From Elmis aenea (Eukaryota > Arthropoda > Insecta > Coleoptera > Elmidae), in the NCBI GenBank assembly GCA_947652605.1, contig OX393582.1, forward strand, positions 10,874,544 through 10,938,543: a stretch of 64,000 nucleotides of DNA, in the 5' to 3' direction. Every line of letters starts with the position of its first letter. Positions within the stretch are counted from its first letter, which is position 1. The notes beneath the pieces were generated by a model, which saw nothing but the letters and a program-made list of their open reading frames with translations, had not been told where the DNA came from and did not search any database. A program made the translations under genes and the position numbers. Of this stretch, positions 12,201 through 27,200 are shown piece by piece.

Positions 12201-15200
12201 TGTTTATGTTCATATTGGGTAGAATTGACGGTTGTAACTTATTTTGACGTTTACGCGGCGACAACGCTAAAACGCCCGTCAATTCTACTCAAAATGAACA
12301 TAAACAAACCATGGTAACCTCCAAAATGAATCGTTTTATATTGGAATATTAATTTAATGGTGCATGTTCACTTATCTTATTTTTTACTCAAAACATGTAG
12401 GTTTTACGAAAGAAGTTAAAGAATTAAAAAGTTTTTTAAATAATTCAAGCTTTAAAAAATAAAAATTTTTAAATGGCAAAATTTTAACACACCAAAAAGT
12501 TCTGATTAAAAAACCATCAGGGGTCGTAGTTTTTAGCTCCCTGTGAAGGTGGAAGATCACTGAAAATATCACTATGGGAAACCTATCAATAAGCATAAAA
12601 CAATAACCAATTATCATTGTCCTCCATCTATCCAAATTTGAGAAATAAAATAAAAACCCCATTTTACCGCTACCCTTTAGGGAGGTGCAACTCCAAGAGG
12701 AGACGTCTAAGGAAGAAATTTTATATAAAAGTCCCCACTTAATTTTTCATAAGGAATCACCTCCCGTATTTTTTTTGCAATATTTAAGAAACACCCTGTA
12801 TATTTTTTCATATTTTTAAACTGTAAAAACGCTAGACTACATTCGAGATTTTATTTGACAGTTGTGAAACTGGTCTGGCATTTCTACAGCATATATTTTA
12901 TAAATACAAAATGATTTTAAATAAATAAACCGATAAACGAATTAATTGAATAATTTATCAAATGTTGTTCAATATTTTTAATATTATTATCACACTATCC
13001 ATATTTCATTTGGCTTACACATGTTAATTTCAGTCAGTTTAAATCAATTTTCAGTACTGCAGCAAATTAGGATGTTTTACATTTTTTAGATTTAATCAGG
13101 GACCCGAACCGCAAGCAATAACGGTTCAGTTCCGATTACCGATTCGATAAATTTTAACTTTTCGGTTTAAGTTCGGAACCACCGGTTTCTACTTTATAAT
13201 GATTCTGTAACCAACCGGTTCGCCGGGCAACGGTTCAGTTCCGGTTCCGGTTCAATGGAAAATATGATGACAATGCATGTTTATAAATTGAACTGTCTGA
13301 ATTTTTTTGGTCAAATGTAATCAAAATTACTAAAATAAAAAATTAACACTATCATTAAAAAAAATAATTGGTCGGAACCGTTGTGTGAACCGGTTTGAAC
13401 CGGTTCACACCAGTCGGTTCGGATCGATTTTGCGGTTTTGTGATTTTTTATGTAAAAGCTTCAGTTCCGCTTCACGATTCATGAAAAAACACAGGTTCGT
13501 TTGGGTTTTTGTTTCAGTTCCGATTCGGTTCGGGTTTCTGGATGTTATACTGTGACAATTACTTTGTTTTAATCTTACACTGCTAGAATCTGAGGAACCG
13601 GAATCGTCAGAAGCGGGACATGAATCAGGATCGTTGTATTCTGTTTCGTTGATGGGTATAACCATTTCTGTTATAGCTATTGATAACGTTATCCTCATGG
13701 TGTAGGCATTTAATACAGCTAAGAAACCCATTATGCCCAGAACATATCGTTGAGGGATGATGAACACTGAAAACATTAAAAAAATTAATACAATAAAAGT
13801 GGCCAAACAATAACATAGAAACGTTTACGTACCAAATTAAAGTAAACATAATCACAACAACGGCCGCGAAAACTTGAAGAATAAAATAATTTAACATATT
13901 ATTCGCGTTATTTAAAAATGTTGTACACACGATAAGCAATATATCCACCTTCAGTTCGTTCAAAAACCTAATAATTTTTTTTAGAGGTGTAAAAATCGAG
14001 AAGTTACCGTTATTTTTTTATCAAAGCAGTTAGCAACAAAAATCAATGAGTAAGATAAAATACAGATGTTTTTTCTTTTAATTTACATATGCATGAAATG
14101 AGAATAAAGATAATAAAAATAATATGGCACAGTGTTCATTAACCCTTTAGCGCGTTGTGGTTGATTTATTAACCACAGCTAAAAAAGTTCATGCTTAACG
14201 CAATTTAAATGGGAAAATATGCAATATTGAGCCTTAAGCGCTTCATTACTAGAGCTAGATGCGCTGTGGTTCGATCAGACACCACATCAACGAGTTATTT
14301 GAAATGTGGTTACTAATTTAACCACAGCGTACTCAAGCAATACACATCCAACAACTTATAAGAAGGTAAGTACAATAATTAATTTTTATATATACAAAAA
14401 TTAAACATAATATCAATAAATCATACTCGTATACCAATCTGTTGGTAATTGTATGTAGAATAATATGAAACATTTATTAGAATTCGTTTCGTTTGCGATA
14501 TTTCTCTTATATTTGAGAGCATTAAATTTTTTTAAAATAACTTTTATTAGTGTCGTATTAAAATAAATAATCCTGGTCTAAAAGTCAATTTCAAAACTAA
14601 ATATTGCTTCAGATGTTCAGAAGACGAGATATAAATCTGGAAACTATTACTTCGGAACAACTACTTGGTTTAATAGACCACTGCTCCCTTACATTCACCT
14701 TTATTCTTAAATGCTATGTGGTTATTAAATGAACCAGCCCTTTAATGCCCATAATTTTGTAGCGGATACTTATTAATTTTTTTTACTATTTTTTTCATCA
14801 TTTAGTATCATATATTTACGCTTTTCCACAATTTCTTTTAAAAATAATGAAAAAAATAATTCTGCACCTTAAAGAGTTAAAATATGTACAGGGTGGCCTC
14901 TTTTCGATGCCCATACAGGGTATCTCGGTTATTATCAGAGATAGAAAAAAACTAAGTACGTAGTCTCGATTTATTTTTTCGAGAGAAATTGATTGCCGTA
15001 AACAGATTTTTGATATCTTGTTTAATTTTCGAAATACAGCCAAAAACCGATATTTGGCACTTTTCAAAAGTGTAAAATATCTTGCTTAAGCAAAAAGATA
15101 CAGAAAAACATTTAAGACATTTTTGGAATGGTTTTTTGTCCTTAATAAGATAGCGATGTTCAATTGTTTTTTACTCATATCAATACCGATATAATACAGC

Positions 15201-18200
15201 TAACTTTCTTATCTAAAATGGCAACCATAAGCAAATTATATATTTTTGAAAAGCGCAAAAAATAAGCTTTCGATTCATGTCAAATCCAACTATGGTTGCC
15301 ATTTAAAATAAGAAAGTTGGGTGTAATATATCTATATTAATTTGTATGAGTAAAAAAAATTGAACATCGCTATCTTGTCTTTAGGTGGCGCAGTAATAAA
15401 CGCTTTGGGCGAGTTTTGCTTTCTGCGTCACAGTTCAGTTTATCTTGAAAGAGGTTTAGTAGGTATATTGTATCGTCTTATCAACAAATGCTTTTATTTT
15501 TTGAAATATTTTGATAAACTGCGATAAAGATCAAACGGTGTCGTAGATGGATAATGAATTAGCACTTAAGCACAAGTTAAAAGTTCACGAATAAGTAGTT
15601 AATAGTGATTAATTAGTAGGTAATTAATCTTAACCATACAAGACTACAGCAATAATTCTTTCATGCATAGTTTAGGATTAAGAGTTTACCATTTACTTTC
15701 ATATAATTGATCGTTGGTATTAACAAAAATAGCAAATCATGTCAGTTTTGAGGTTTTGACAATAAATCATTGTTTATTGTTTTGTATTAAAAGTTTACAA
15801 TATTAAGTCTCATCTAGTTGCAGGTCATAATTGATATAATAATTATTATCTGCATGAGTGAAGTACTAACCGAGATATTTCGTAATTTCTTTATTTTAAG
15901 TAGGTAACAGTCAAGTATTATTGATTATTGTGGAATAAGCAAACACTATAATTGTTACAACTGTTTGCAATTTAGTAAATAAATTAAATTTATGTAATAG
16001 TATGATGTTATTTACTGTTTTATCTTCATGAAGTTATCGATGTGAAACAGTTTTGTTAACAACAGACAGTGAGATTAGTAAAATGGTAATTGTATTAGGC
16101 TATAATTATAACAGGATTAAAATAAAAAAACTTTTATGTATTATGAATACCTATAATACTTTAGCACCAACATTTTTCAACGAGTGTAAGTTTCAATGTG
16201 AAGGACATGGGGATATCGGAAACCGTAAGAGATAAAGGGATGGTTAAATTAGCAAAGAAAAGTATTTTATGTGTGTACTAAGAATTTAAACTGACAGTAT
16301 CTACAGGGTGTTTGAAATTAAAGTTTAAGCATGGGGATCTCGCTTATTATAATAGCTAGAGCATAGGTTTAAATTTGGCAAAGCTGCTAAATTCAGTGCT
16401 TATTAATAATCCAAACAGAAATTGACAATATCTCAAACGGCATCCGAGAATATTAGAAAAAAAATACGGAAAATACGATTTTTGAAAATCGCCTCTAATT
16501 CTTTTGGATTACAAGATATTTCAAATGTGTAAAAACATTGCCAAAGCAACTTTTTAAGTCGAATCAACTGATAATTACTAATTTTTACTGTCTATTCGTT
16601 TTTGTTTTATGAGCAATAACTTTTTTTAAGGGCGTCATTTTTGTCATTTACATAATCGATTGAATTGTTTTTTTCTGAATTCATTGATGTACCACACATG
16701 GTATTTTACTTCTACATTCATTGTCAAATTTGAAAAAAATGCCCGGTCGTTGTAGTTTATTTCGTTACCATGACAACTAATCAACAAACTAAAAACTTTG
16801 AAAGCCTATTAGTTGTTACTGTTACTGAGAATACTTAAATTGGCCTGGAAATGTAAAAAATTAACGGAAGATTGGAATTTAGCTGTCATTATGTCATTAC
16901 ATGAAAAAGGGGACACCATGGAGTGTAATAATTATAGAGGAATATCATTACTATTTGTAGCGGGGAAGGTCTAAGAAAGAATTTTGGAAAACAGGCTAAG
17001 ATCTCAATTAGAGAACGCGTACATGGACAGTCAGGCGGGCTTCAGACCAGGTAGAAGCACGCAGGACTGGATTTTTTTGCCTAAGAAAAATATTAGAAAG
17101 GATACGACAACTTAACTGGTTTGGGCACCTAATCAGAATGAAGCATGGGAATCCTGTAAAAGAAATATGGGACGCAGGTTGGGATAGAAAAAACAGCAGA
17201 GGGAGACCACGTAGAAGCTGGAACCAAGAAGTGGGACAAGTACTGTCAAGGAAGAGCACCACATGGAACGAAGCTGCAAAATTAGCCATGAACAGAATTA
17301 AATGGAAAAAGTTCTGCAAATCAGAACACCTCGGCCCCCAAAGACAAAAGAGGAACAAATAACTAACTAACTAACTAACTAACTACTTCTAGTTGTTACT
17401 GTAGTTAATTCGTAGATATAAATTAACTTCAATAACGCGATATGGGAGCGTTTTTTTTTTTACCGCAATTGATAAAGTTGTAATATGCACAGAATTTTGT
17501 ATGTTAAATGTTAATGTGAATGTAAATTCAAATTATTTCAAATCAGAAATATTTTGTATTACATAATTGTAAATATCCTATATCACAGATTCTCTCTGCG
17601 TGATCTATAGAGTTGTATTAATTTATTCTGTAACAACAAAAAATCAAACCGGTTAGTTAAACAACCTGTAAGAACCAATTCTAAATGGTCTAGCTGTAGT
17701 CATACAACAAATGTAGATCATGGCCACCCTGTATACAGGGTGGTCCACATAGAAGTGTCACTATTGGGATCTTGTAAACGGTAAGAGTTACAAAGAATTT
17801 TAAATTAGATAAATTGTTCCCCTTTCTGAGCCCTATTCATTGATGCTTTAATGTTTTACAAAAGTTCCATGGCAGGCTAGATAATAAACAAAAATCAATA
17901 TGGGACTTTTTTTTAAATCGTTAATAACTCGGTTATAGTTGATGGCACAAAATTATTTTTGGGGAAAAAATTGTAGATATTTTTACGCACTGTATAATGA
18001 AATCATTCATTTGTTTCAATATTATTTAAATGCTTAGATAGATTACAAGCTTGCATTTGTTTAAATGGAACCATAAATGGCTATGACCTTATGAAAAAGC
18101 ATTTTTCCCCTCTTTTCAATAATATAATTTATTTTGACATTTAGGCTTAAAAGAAATAAAATTCATCAAAAAGCCCCTATAAAACTATTGAGTGCTATGA

Positions 18201-21200
18201 ATTTAAACAATATTAAAACAAATATATTTTTCATTTCACAGTGCGTACAAAAATCTTTTTACTCAAACATTTTTTTGTACCTTCAAGTATACCCGATTTA
18301 AAAAAAATGCCCATTTTAATTTTTCTTTACTATCTACTATCTAGGGTGCCATTGAAGTTTTATAAAACAATAAAGCATCACTGAATAGGTCTCAGAAAGA
18401 GGAGCGATTTTTCTAATTTAAACTTCTTTGTAGCTCTTACCGTGTACGAGATCCCAATAGTGGCCCTTTCATGTGGACCACCCTTTATATACTATTATGT
18501 TATACACCTATTGTTTTTTTTTATTTGAAAAAATAAAATTTTGTGTAATTATAAAAAATTTATTGTAGCCTACTCATGTAATCAGTGATATAAATCGTAG
18601 ATTTAAAAAAATCACTTGATTTAAATCATTTTAAATCGTAATTTAAATCTGCTCAACCCTGATCAAAATGAACTGAAGCACAACTAGTTGTACATCTACG
18701 ACTTTGTTAATTTTATTTTGAAGATAATACTACCTAAATTTAAAAACCATTTATAGTATTTTTTTCCTTCCTTCCTCAATCTTCTAAAAAGGATGTGCCT
18801 TCAGTTTTTCCTATCTGTTTGCGTTATTTGCACATTTTTGTTATGGTGACTGGCTTAAAAAGGTAAATCATTGCAGATTACGATATGCACATGTATTCTT
18901 TTTAACTTCCGTAAAACCATGAAGAAAAATACCAAAATAATATTTGTGTTCTTGAAGTTGTGTATTCATCAATAATTTATTAAACGTGACGATGTTTGCC
19001 CTTATCTTAAGGGCAATGTGAAGGCAACGCAAAAAATTTATTATCCTCGGACATTGCTATTTTGATGATATTTTGGCGAAGGTCATTGATTGTAATACTT
19101 GAAGGTGTTTTAACAATTAATTCATGTCATGATTTTCTAATTTTGTTTTTAAGTAATGTTTACTTCAAGTTGCGTGTGTGTATATGAAAAAAAATTAAAC
19201 TTTTTCTAAATAGCTGTTCAACGCATTCACAGACCGCAGGTGCATATGCCGTCATTTTGGAGTGATAAACTGGGACACGTGCATATGCAGTCAGAGTAAA
19301 TTAGTCCGGGAGAAGCATGAATGCGTTTGCAGGAATGTTTTGCATTTGAATATATGTAGATATACATTGGCTGTTCCTGAATTTTCCATGTAAACACGAA
19401 GCATTGTCGATATATGTTTTTTAACATTTGTAAACAACCCCTACTTTCGAAATAAAAACTCCATTCATAGGGCCACGACTGCATTTGCAGACGCGTCTCA
19501 GTGTGTTTATATGCGTAGAAGTAGGAGGTGCGCTTATTGGTGTCTTCTGCAAGTGCAGTTTATTTTATCAATTTTGTTAATATTTGAATATAAAATATGT
19601 ATTCTTTTAGACATATATGAAACCAAAACAAGAAGCATCTTTATTGCAAATATACGAAGATGTAGATATATTATTTGTTTATAACTCCAGTGCTCGCGCG
19701 GGATGCTGCAGTATCCCAGTGATTTATTTCTGCAAATTTTTGTCAAATGGCACAATATTATGCCTTCGTCATTTCAGTACCTTTTCATCTTATCTTGTAG
19801 ACTTAGTTAGCATTATTGCTTATCAGTGACGTGCTTTTAAAGCTGACAACTTAAAAAAATTACGCTTGGGATACCTGAGTATCTCGCGCGATCACTAACG
19901 TGAGTTTTATTTTTATAGCTCGAGTTTTGTTCATAAGGTATTTTTGATGTTATTTTTGTTTTTACTATTATATTAATGCTTCCTTATTTGTATAAACGAT
20001 TGTTATTGATAATTTGAATTCTTTAAAATAATATCTTCCGATTTAAACGTTTTAAATTCCTATGTATGCATTTTTTTTTGTTTGCAATTATACAGGGTGT
20101 TACACAAAAAACGCCGCAAGCTGTAACTCCGTTGTTTGTGGTCCGATTTTGATGAAAAAAAAAAAACTAAATGAAATGGCTCCTCAAATACTATAAACTG
20201 AATTGGATTTAAATTCTTTCCAAGTTTAACTTAAGTGTCGACAATAGTAATTTTTTTTTCAAATGGTACCATCTATTTTTTTAAACTAATTCTGATAGAC
20301 ATTTTTTTTTCTGAATTCAATGATGTAATAATAAGTTGATTTTAGTGCAAAACTAATAAAAATAAATAATAAAAGTTTAACAGAAATATCTTAAGTTTCA
20401 CAAAATTTTCAAGCGTGCCGTGAAAAACAAAAAATCTTAATCACGCTTGAAAATTTTGTGAAACCTAAGATATTTCTGTTAAACTTTTATTTTTTATTTT
20501 TATTAGTTTTGCACTAAAATCAACTTATTATTACATCATTGAATTTAGAAAAAAATTGTCAATCAGAATTAGTTTAAATTTTTTTTTATGTTTAATTTGA
20601 TTACCTATACAAAAAAAAAAAAATTTTACGCTTGCCGTTAAAAAGTTACGACACAAACTAACCTTTTTTTAAATGAGAGCAATAGTTGGCTATAACCTAT
20701 TTAAATTCCTTATTTTTTTCTCATTCCAAATATATAAGGGTTGATGTATTTATTTTCAAAAATACGCAAGTTACGAAGGTTTTTTAGTTTTTTTTTAAAG
20801 AAAATCATAGTAGGCTGTGTAAACAAAAAAAAAACTAGGTGTAAAACCTTAAAAAACTCATTTGGTACAAGTTACCAAGGTTTTTTAATTTGTTGTTGAG
20901 ATAAACATCAAAAATTTTTGAACATAAGATAACAACAACATAGTCGGAATCAGTAGATAGTATGGTAGTATTTTGCTGTTCCAAAATTTTTGATATTTAT
21001 CACAACAAATTAAAAAAACCTTGGTAGCTTGTACGACATGAGTTTTAAAAGGTTTTACGTCTTGTTTTTTTTTTTTTTTTTTTTTTTTGTTTTCACAGCC
21101 TACTATGATTTTCTTTAAAAAAAAAACTAAAAAACCTTCGTAACTTGCGTATTTTTGAAAATAAATACATCAACCCTTATATATTTGGAATGAGCAAAAA

Positions 21201-24200
21201 ATAAGGAATTTAAATAGGCCATAGCCAACTATCGCTCCCATTTAAAAAAAGGTAAGTTTGTGTCATAACTTTTTAACGGCGAGCGTAATTTTTTTTTTGT
21301 ATAATCAAATTAAACATAAAAATATCTAAAAATAATGTTTATAAATATTTTCGATATTTACAACAATAACGGAGATATGACACATTATTAATATGACAAA
21401 AAAACACTTTTTATTCAATAACTCGAAAACCGAAAATGATAGAATATTTTTGAAAACGGTTCTGAGTTTGTCTCAAAAAACTGCACATTTTTGGTAAGTA
21501 AACCGCTTCTCTATCTTCAATATTAACCGAGATAACCATGCAATCCCATCGAATTTGGACCACCCTGTACTTGCTTCTGTGTTAGTGCCCTAGTTTCTGA
21601 CTGAACTATAAGTAATAATTATTGGTACGTACACTGCATGAAAAACTCTAGTCTTAGTTTTTTTTTTTAAATCCCTTCTTAAATAATACTAAATACGTAA
21701 AATAATAATCTGCATTAAAAATGTGTTAAGGGTTAAGCATTTTGTATTTGTTTGATTGGTTGAATTTACTTCAACGTAACTAATAACTTACAATTAGTTG
21801 TATATATTTAACCAATTATAGGGTATTTCTTTTGTCCTTAGGGCGTCTTTCAAAGTTACTGATAACTAAGGATGCCACGAACTGAGAAAGTGTGGCAACT
21901 TCTGATCTTGAGTGTTAAGCGTATAGTGATAGTCGATTTACTTCGTGAATATCAATTCGCTTTCACCGGACTTATAAGGTATAATTTACAATGACGAATT
22001 ACGCAGAATGACAGTCATTTAAAAGGAAATGGTACGCAAACGGCAAACATCAAAGACGTCAATGAATCGTAATTGTTCTGCAACAGTTTTATGAATAAAT
22101 TAAGAGCAGGTGTAACCTTTTGCATTCCAGTATAAATCCTGCACTAGTATCACGACCGCTACCTTCGAATTCGCTACTAATTACAAAATAACTATTGCAT
22201 CATTAATCGAGTTATGAATTTCATTATTTGCGACACCTCGTATTAGAAACTGCAACATGAATAAGCGACAGTGCAATTATTGTCCATGTGTAAATTAAGT
22301 GTCAAGACAAAGCAACTTCTAAACGGTAGTTTAAAAGGATACTGCACGTGTAAGAAAACAGGATGTTTGCACTTCAAAACTGTGATACTTGTAAAAATAA
22401 GCCTTAGGCTAAAGTTCGGTTGCACAGAGGTAACGAAGCTGCACATATCATTACTATACAGGGTGTCCCAGATTACATTTCCAGCATGGGGATCTCGCTT
22501 ATTATAATAGATACAGGTTTGTTTAAATTAGATGAATTTTTCTTTAGGACGAGGAGCCACAATCAATTTTTAAAAGTACAAAATTCGTCGTGCTTCAGTT
22601 GTTATAGCAAAAAATATGAATGTCGAATTTCTTTTTTCTCTCATAACTTTTTTGTCTTAATCCTTAGAACATATTTGTTTGTACTTTCTTGAGGTACTTT
22701 TTCATGGAGAATATAACTGTTATTTTAGATTTTTTTAACACCTACCATTTTCGAGATATTACCATTACCCCTAATTTAATTTTTTCTTATGGACCGCGAA
22801 GTTGGCTATGGAATAGTTAACTGTGTTCTCGTTTAAATGAGATATTACTTGCTATACCTATTTTTATAAACAAGTCAGAAAATGAGAAAAAATCGTATTT
22901 TACCCATGACTTATCAAGCTATCTATGAATATAAAAACAAAAAACAACTAATTAAATGCCAAATGACAGTTAGTATTTGTCTGCGGTATCATTTATTAAA
23001 ATTTCATATTATTGTTGTGTAATTCAATAGTCTTTGTAGTAGTTGTTATAATGATGGCTAGGTACATTTAAAAATAGCGAAAAATTTGACATGTTGAGAT
23101 GCTATATTCTTTACCATAAAAACTGTGTGGAAGCTAAGCGAATATACTTGAGAAAAGGCAACGACGAGTGTGTAATTACAGAAATTTGGAAATAAATTTA
23201 AAAGAATATGGTTTCTTCGAAAAACCAACCAAAAATCCAAACCAAATTCATAAAGAATTACAATTATCTATTTTACACCGTTTCTGTTGTAAAGAATGTA
23301 GCATTTCAATATTAAAAATTTTTAATTAGTTGTAAATGTGCCCATAATTATATGAAAACAAATTTGCTACAAAAACAATCGAATTACACAACAATACTAT
23401 ACATTCTAATAAATGATGTCGCATACAAATGGTAACTGTCATTTGTAGTTGTTTTTTGTTTTTATTTTCATAGATAGCTTGATAAGTGATGGGTAAAATA
23501 CGATTTTTCTAGATTTTGTGACTTATTTATACAAATAAATGTAGCAAGTAAAATCTCATTTTAAAGAGAGAGAAAAGCACATTCAACTTTCCATAGCCAT
23601 AAGCCCATAAGAAAAAATGGAATTTGGGGTAATATCTCGAAAATGGTAGATGTTTAAAAAAAATCTAAAATAACAGTTACATTCTCCATTAAAAAGTAGG
23701 TACCTTAAGAAAGTACAAATAAAATTGCTCTAACGATTAAGACAAACAAGTTATGAAAGAAGAAAGAAATTCGACATTTTCATATTTTTTGCAATAACAT
23801 CTGAAGTACAAGGAATTTTGTACTTTTAAAAATTGATTGTGGCTCCTCTTACACTAAGGAATAATATATATAATTCATCTAATTTAAACAAACCTGTATC
23901 TCTTATAATAAGCGAGATCCCCATGCTGGAATTGTAATCTGGGACACCCTGTAACAGGGTGATTGATTATGACCGCGACTTAAAAATATATGAAGCATGA
24001 AAAAGAGTATGGATATGAAATTTTGGTTATGACCATAATGGTATCTGATCTGTTTATTGAAAACAATTTCAAGATGGCGACATTTCCGGAAATACCGGAA
24101 GTTGATGTCTACTTTCTTATTTCAAATACACTGGTCTATTTGTTATTGCATTTTTGGATTTAAAACCTTATTTTAGAGGGACTTTTACTCCTTAAAGCTA

Positions 24201-27200
24201 AGTGCAGTCATTTTTTAGATTTCTGGAGTTTTTTGAAAAATTTTTGATTTTCATCGTGATGCTTACTATTATCTAACGCCGCCAGTTTTGAAGAAAAAGC
24301 GCTTAAATTTTGACCATGCCTAGAAGAAACCTTGGAGTACATCCTGGAATTTTTGCAATCGATGCATTACTTACAGGGTATCCATAATTTAATTATCTTT
24401 TAATACAACTTCAGACCACTAAAACTCGTTTTTTTTTTTCAAATACAATGCCCAAACATTTTTTTTTATTTTCTAATGCAAAATTACATTCTGCATCAAT
24501 CTGTATTAGCGTTTCCTATATACCTACCTGCAACAATTTTCGAGTTATTAAGAATTTTTGATAAAGTTAAGAGAAATTGCAAAATTTTTAAATAGTAAGA
24601 CTTGGAAATGACAACAAATGCCAATATTAATAACTTTAACTATAAACCACTTTTACTGCGTTTGTCTGAAGTACCAAAAATTGCGCCCATAAGAAAAACT
24701 AAAAGTGGTTATTATAAAACAAAAACGAGTCGATCTAGGAAAAATTTGTGACCACCATCCGATTCGGCTTAAAAAGTTGCTTTTACACATTTGAAATATT
24801 TCATACTTCAAAGGAGTTATAGACGATTTCAAAATTCGTGTTTTCCAGTTTTTCCCAATTTTCTCAAATACCGTTTAAGATACTTCCAATATCTCTTTGG
24901 ATTATTAATAAGCACCAAATTAAGCCACTTTGCCAAATTTAAACCTATACTCTAGCTATTATAATAAGCAAGATCCCCACTCGAATTTCAATCACCCTGT
25001 ATACAGTAATTACTCGATAAAAGCAACTTCGAGAAAAGCTACCGTTGAAACAGCAACTATTTTTCAATTCAGTTACCTCGAAAAATGCAAGTTTAATTTT
25101 ATCTTTTCCTTTTTAAAAATAGTATGATTCCATTTGGAATCAATGGTCACTTATATCGATCAGTGGTTTGTACATGTATACTTGATCTAACTGTGACAAT
25201 TACAGTAAAATAGATTAGAATTAGAATAACTTCTTAGAAATTCAGAATGGGTTCAAAATTTTGGAAAACCAGGGATCGTTTCAGGGTAACTTGTTTTCTA
25301 GGGACAGCCCTGTCACAAACCTAATAAAAAATTAAGTAAATACCTACACCAATGTGTTTTCTCTTGCCGTTTTACCACTTTCGTTCTACACATTATAAAA
25401 CAAAAACACCATACACTCGACACAAGCGACAGCAGTTGTTTTGTTTTCTGGCCTTTCAGATGTTCTTAATAGATTTTGTGTAACGCGTGCATAATTAGTT
25501 TTAAGAGACGATGCGTGTTGATAATTTTTCTATAATTACTAAAGCAATTAACTATCTTTTGTCATTATAAAATTTAAATTACTTTACTTCATAAAACTAA
25601 ATCTTCCGAAAAACACTTTTTGTTTTGAATCGTTGTTATATAATGATGTTACGCTTATAAAGAAACCCAATGTACGTTTAAGAATTCTATACCATCTCAA
25701 TTATTTTGTTTGTTTAAACATCACTCAATCTGATAGAAAAACTGTGATAAATCTTATGTAAATTACAACTTTGCTTGATAAAAGAACTGTTTGATTATCT
25801 CATTCGCAACTACAGTGTTTACATTTGTGCAGAATTTAACAATCAAACTTAAAAATTACCTACAATAAACTAAATATTATTTTATTTCTGTATACAGGGT
25901 GTCCCAAATTCGAGTAAATGCATGGGTATCTCGCTTATCTTAAGAGCTACGAGGTCGGTTAAATTAGGGCGAAGTTGCGAAATTAGATGCTCAACAAATA
26001 TCTGCAAAGAAAATTTTCATAGCTGTCTTAGCTCAAAAGTTATTCAAGAAAAATGAAAAAAAAAAGATTTTTGTGTTTTTGTCTTACCTATATCCTACAT
26101 TATTTAAGATATCGACAATCTGGAAGCACTTCTTCATGGCAACTTCTTACGTTTAATTTTTTGAGATACCATAAAAATTTCAACAACGTTTCGTCTCTTC
26201 AGAACCATCATCAACTTCATTTTTTTAAATACGGCGAGAAAATTTTAATCTCATAGTCGGACTGCATTTTATTTTCTGATTCCAATGATATATGACACTT
26301 AATATTTAAAATGACATTTTACCACAAAAATTTGAGAAAAACTCATTTTGTCCAATTTTTGAATCAAATGATATTATACAAAAAAAAATTGTTGTTGTTC
26401 TGTTCTGTTCTGTTGTCACTTTGACGTTGATATGATCTTGATTAATTGTATAATTTGCAACCAGCTAGAAATTCTTTGATATGTGTGCTTTTGTTGGCAA
26501 TTTTTATTTTCACAATGTTCTGGTAGTACATTTTTAATTAATTTATTTATTCTCTATTCTTTCGTGTATTGCGGAGTATTGTTAAAATAATTTTCGTCAA
26601 TTATGGAAAATAAAAGGGGTTACAAATATGATTTTGTAATTGATTTTAATGAGGTATTGAATAAACTGTTAAAAATTAAAAAGCATGCCATGAGAAACAA
26701 AATTTTGTGTATTTTATGACATTTCTCGAATTCCTTAAAAAGTGTTATATTTAATAAAATGGTTTTCATAAACAAAGAAAAACAGGACATGTTACAAATC
26801 TATTATTTGTTACTGCACATAACTATAGCATATTAAAATGTAATCAAAAAAACAACGGCCATTACAAGTTCTTGAGAATAATTGTCGATATCTTAAAAAA
26901 TGTCGGATATAGGGCAGAAAAACAAAAATCTTTTTTTTTTCAGTGTTTCCTGAATAACTTTTGAGCTAAGACAGCTTTGAAAATTTTCTTTTCAGATATT
27001 TGATGAGCATCTATTATCGCAACTTTGCCCTAATTTAACTGACCCCGTAGCTCTTAAGATAAGCGAGATCTCCATGCATTTACTCGAATTTGGAACAACC
27101 TGTATATAAGACACAAAAAAAAAGAAAATGAACACTTAAGTGTGTTTAATATAGGTACTAAAAAACAAATGAAGTGCAAGAGTATGTTTAACAAAATATA

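Larger units (their letters stand above)
16303..17470. mobile_element. Foldback family C-like element interrupted by an RTE retrotransposon
   Basis: Starts TACAGGGTGTTTGAAATTAA and runs parallel to the complete family C copy at 53807-54732 (for example AATTGACAATATCTCAAACGG and GACAACTAATCAACAAAC). It is split at 16824-17389 by a retrotransposon and resumes after it (TTCAATAACGCGA). The right half is missing. Confidence 0.6.

Noticed and set aside
13625..13963. Frame that might supply the SLC17 start exon just upstream of exon 2
   Set aside because: It is not in the exon 2 frame, and the GTACGT donor near 13830 has a stop in the required phase; exon 1 at 33.8 kb fits better.
14141..14350. 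Repeated GTGGTT / AACCACAG words as an operator-like array
   Set aside because: Irregular spacing and a likely decayed piggyBac-type end at 14141; no second end found, so not annotated as a feature.
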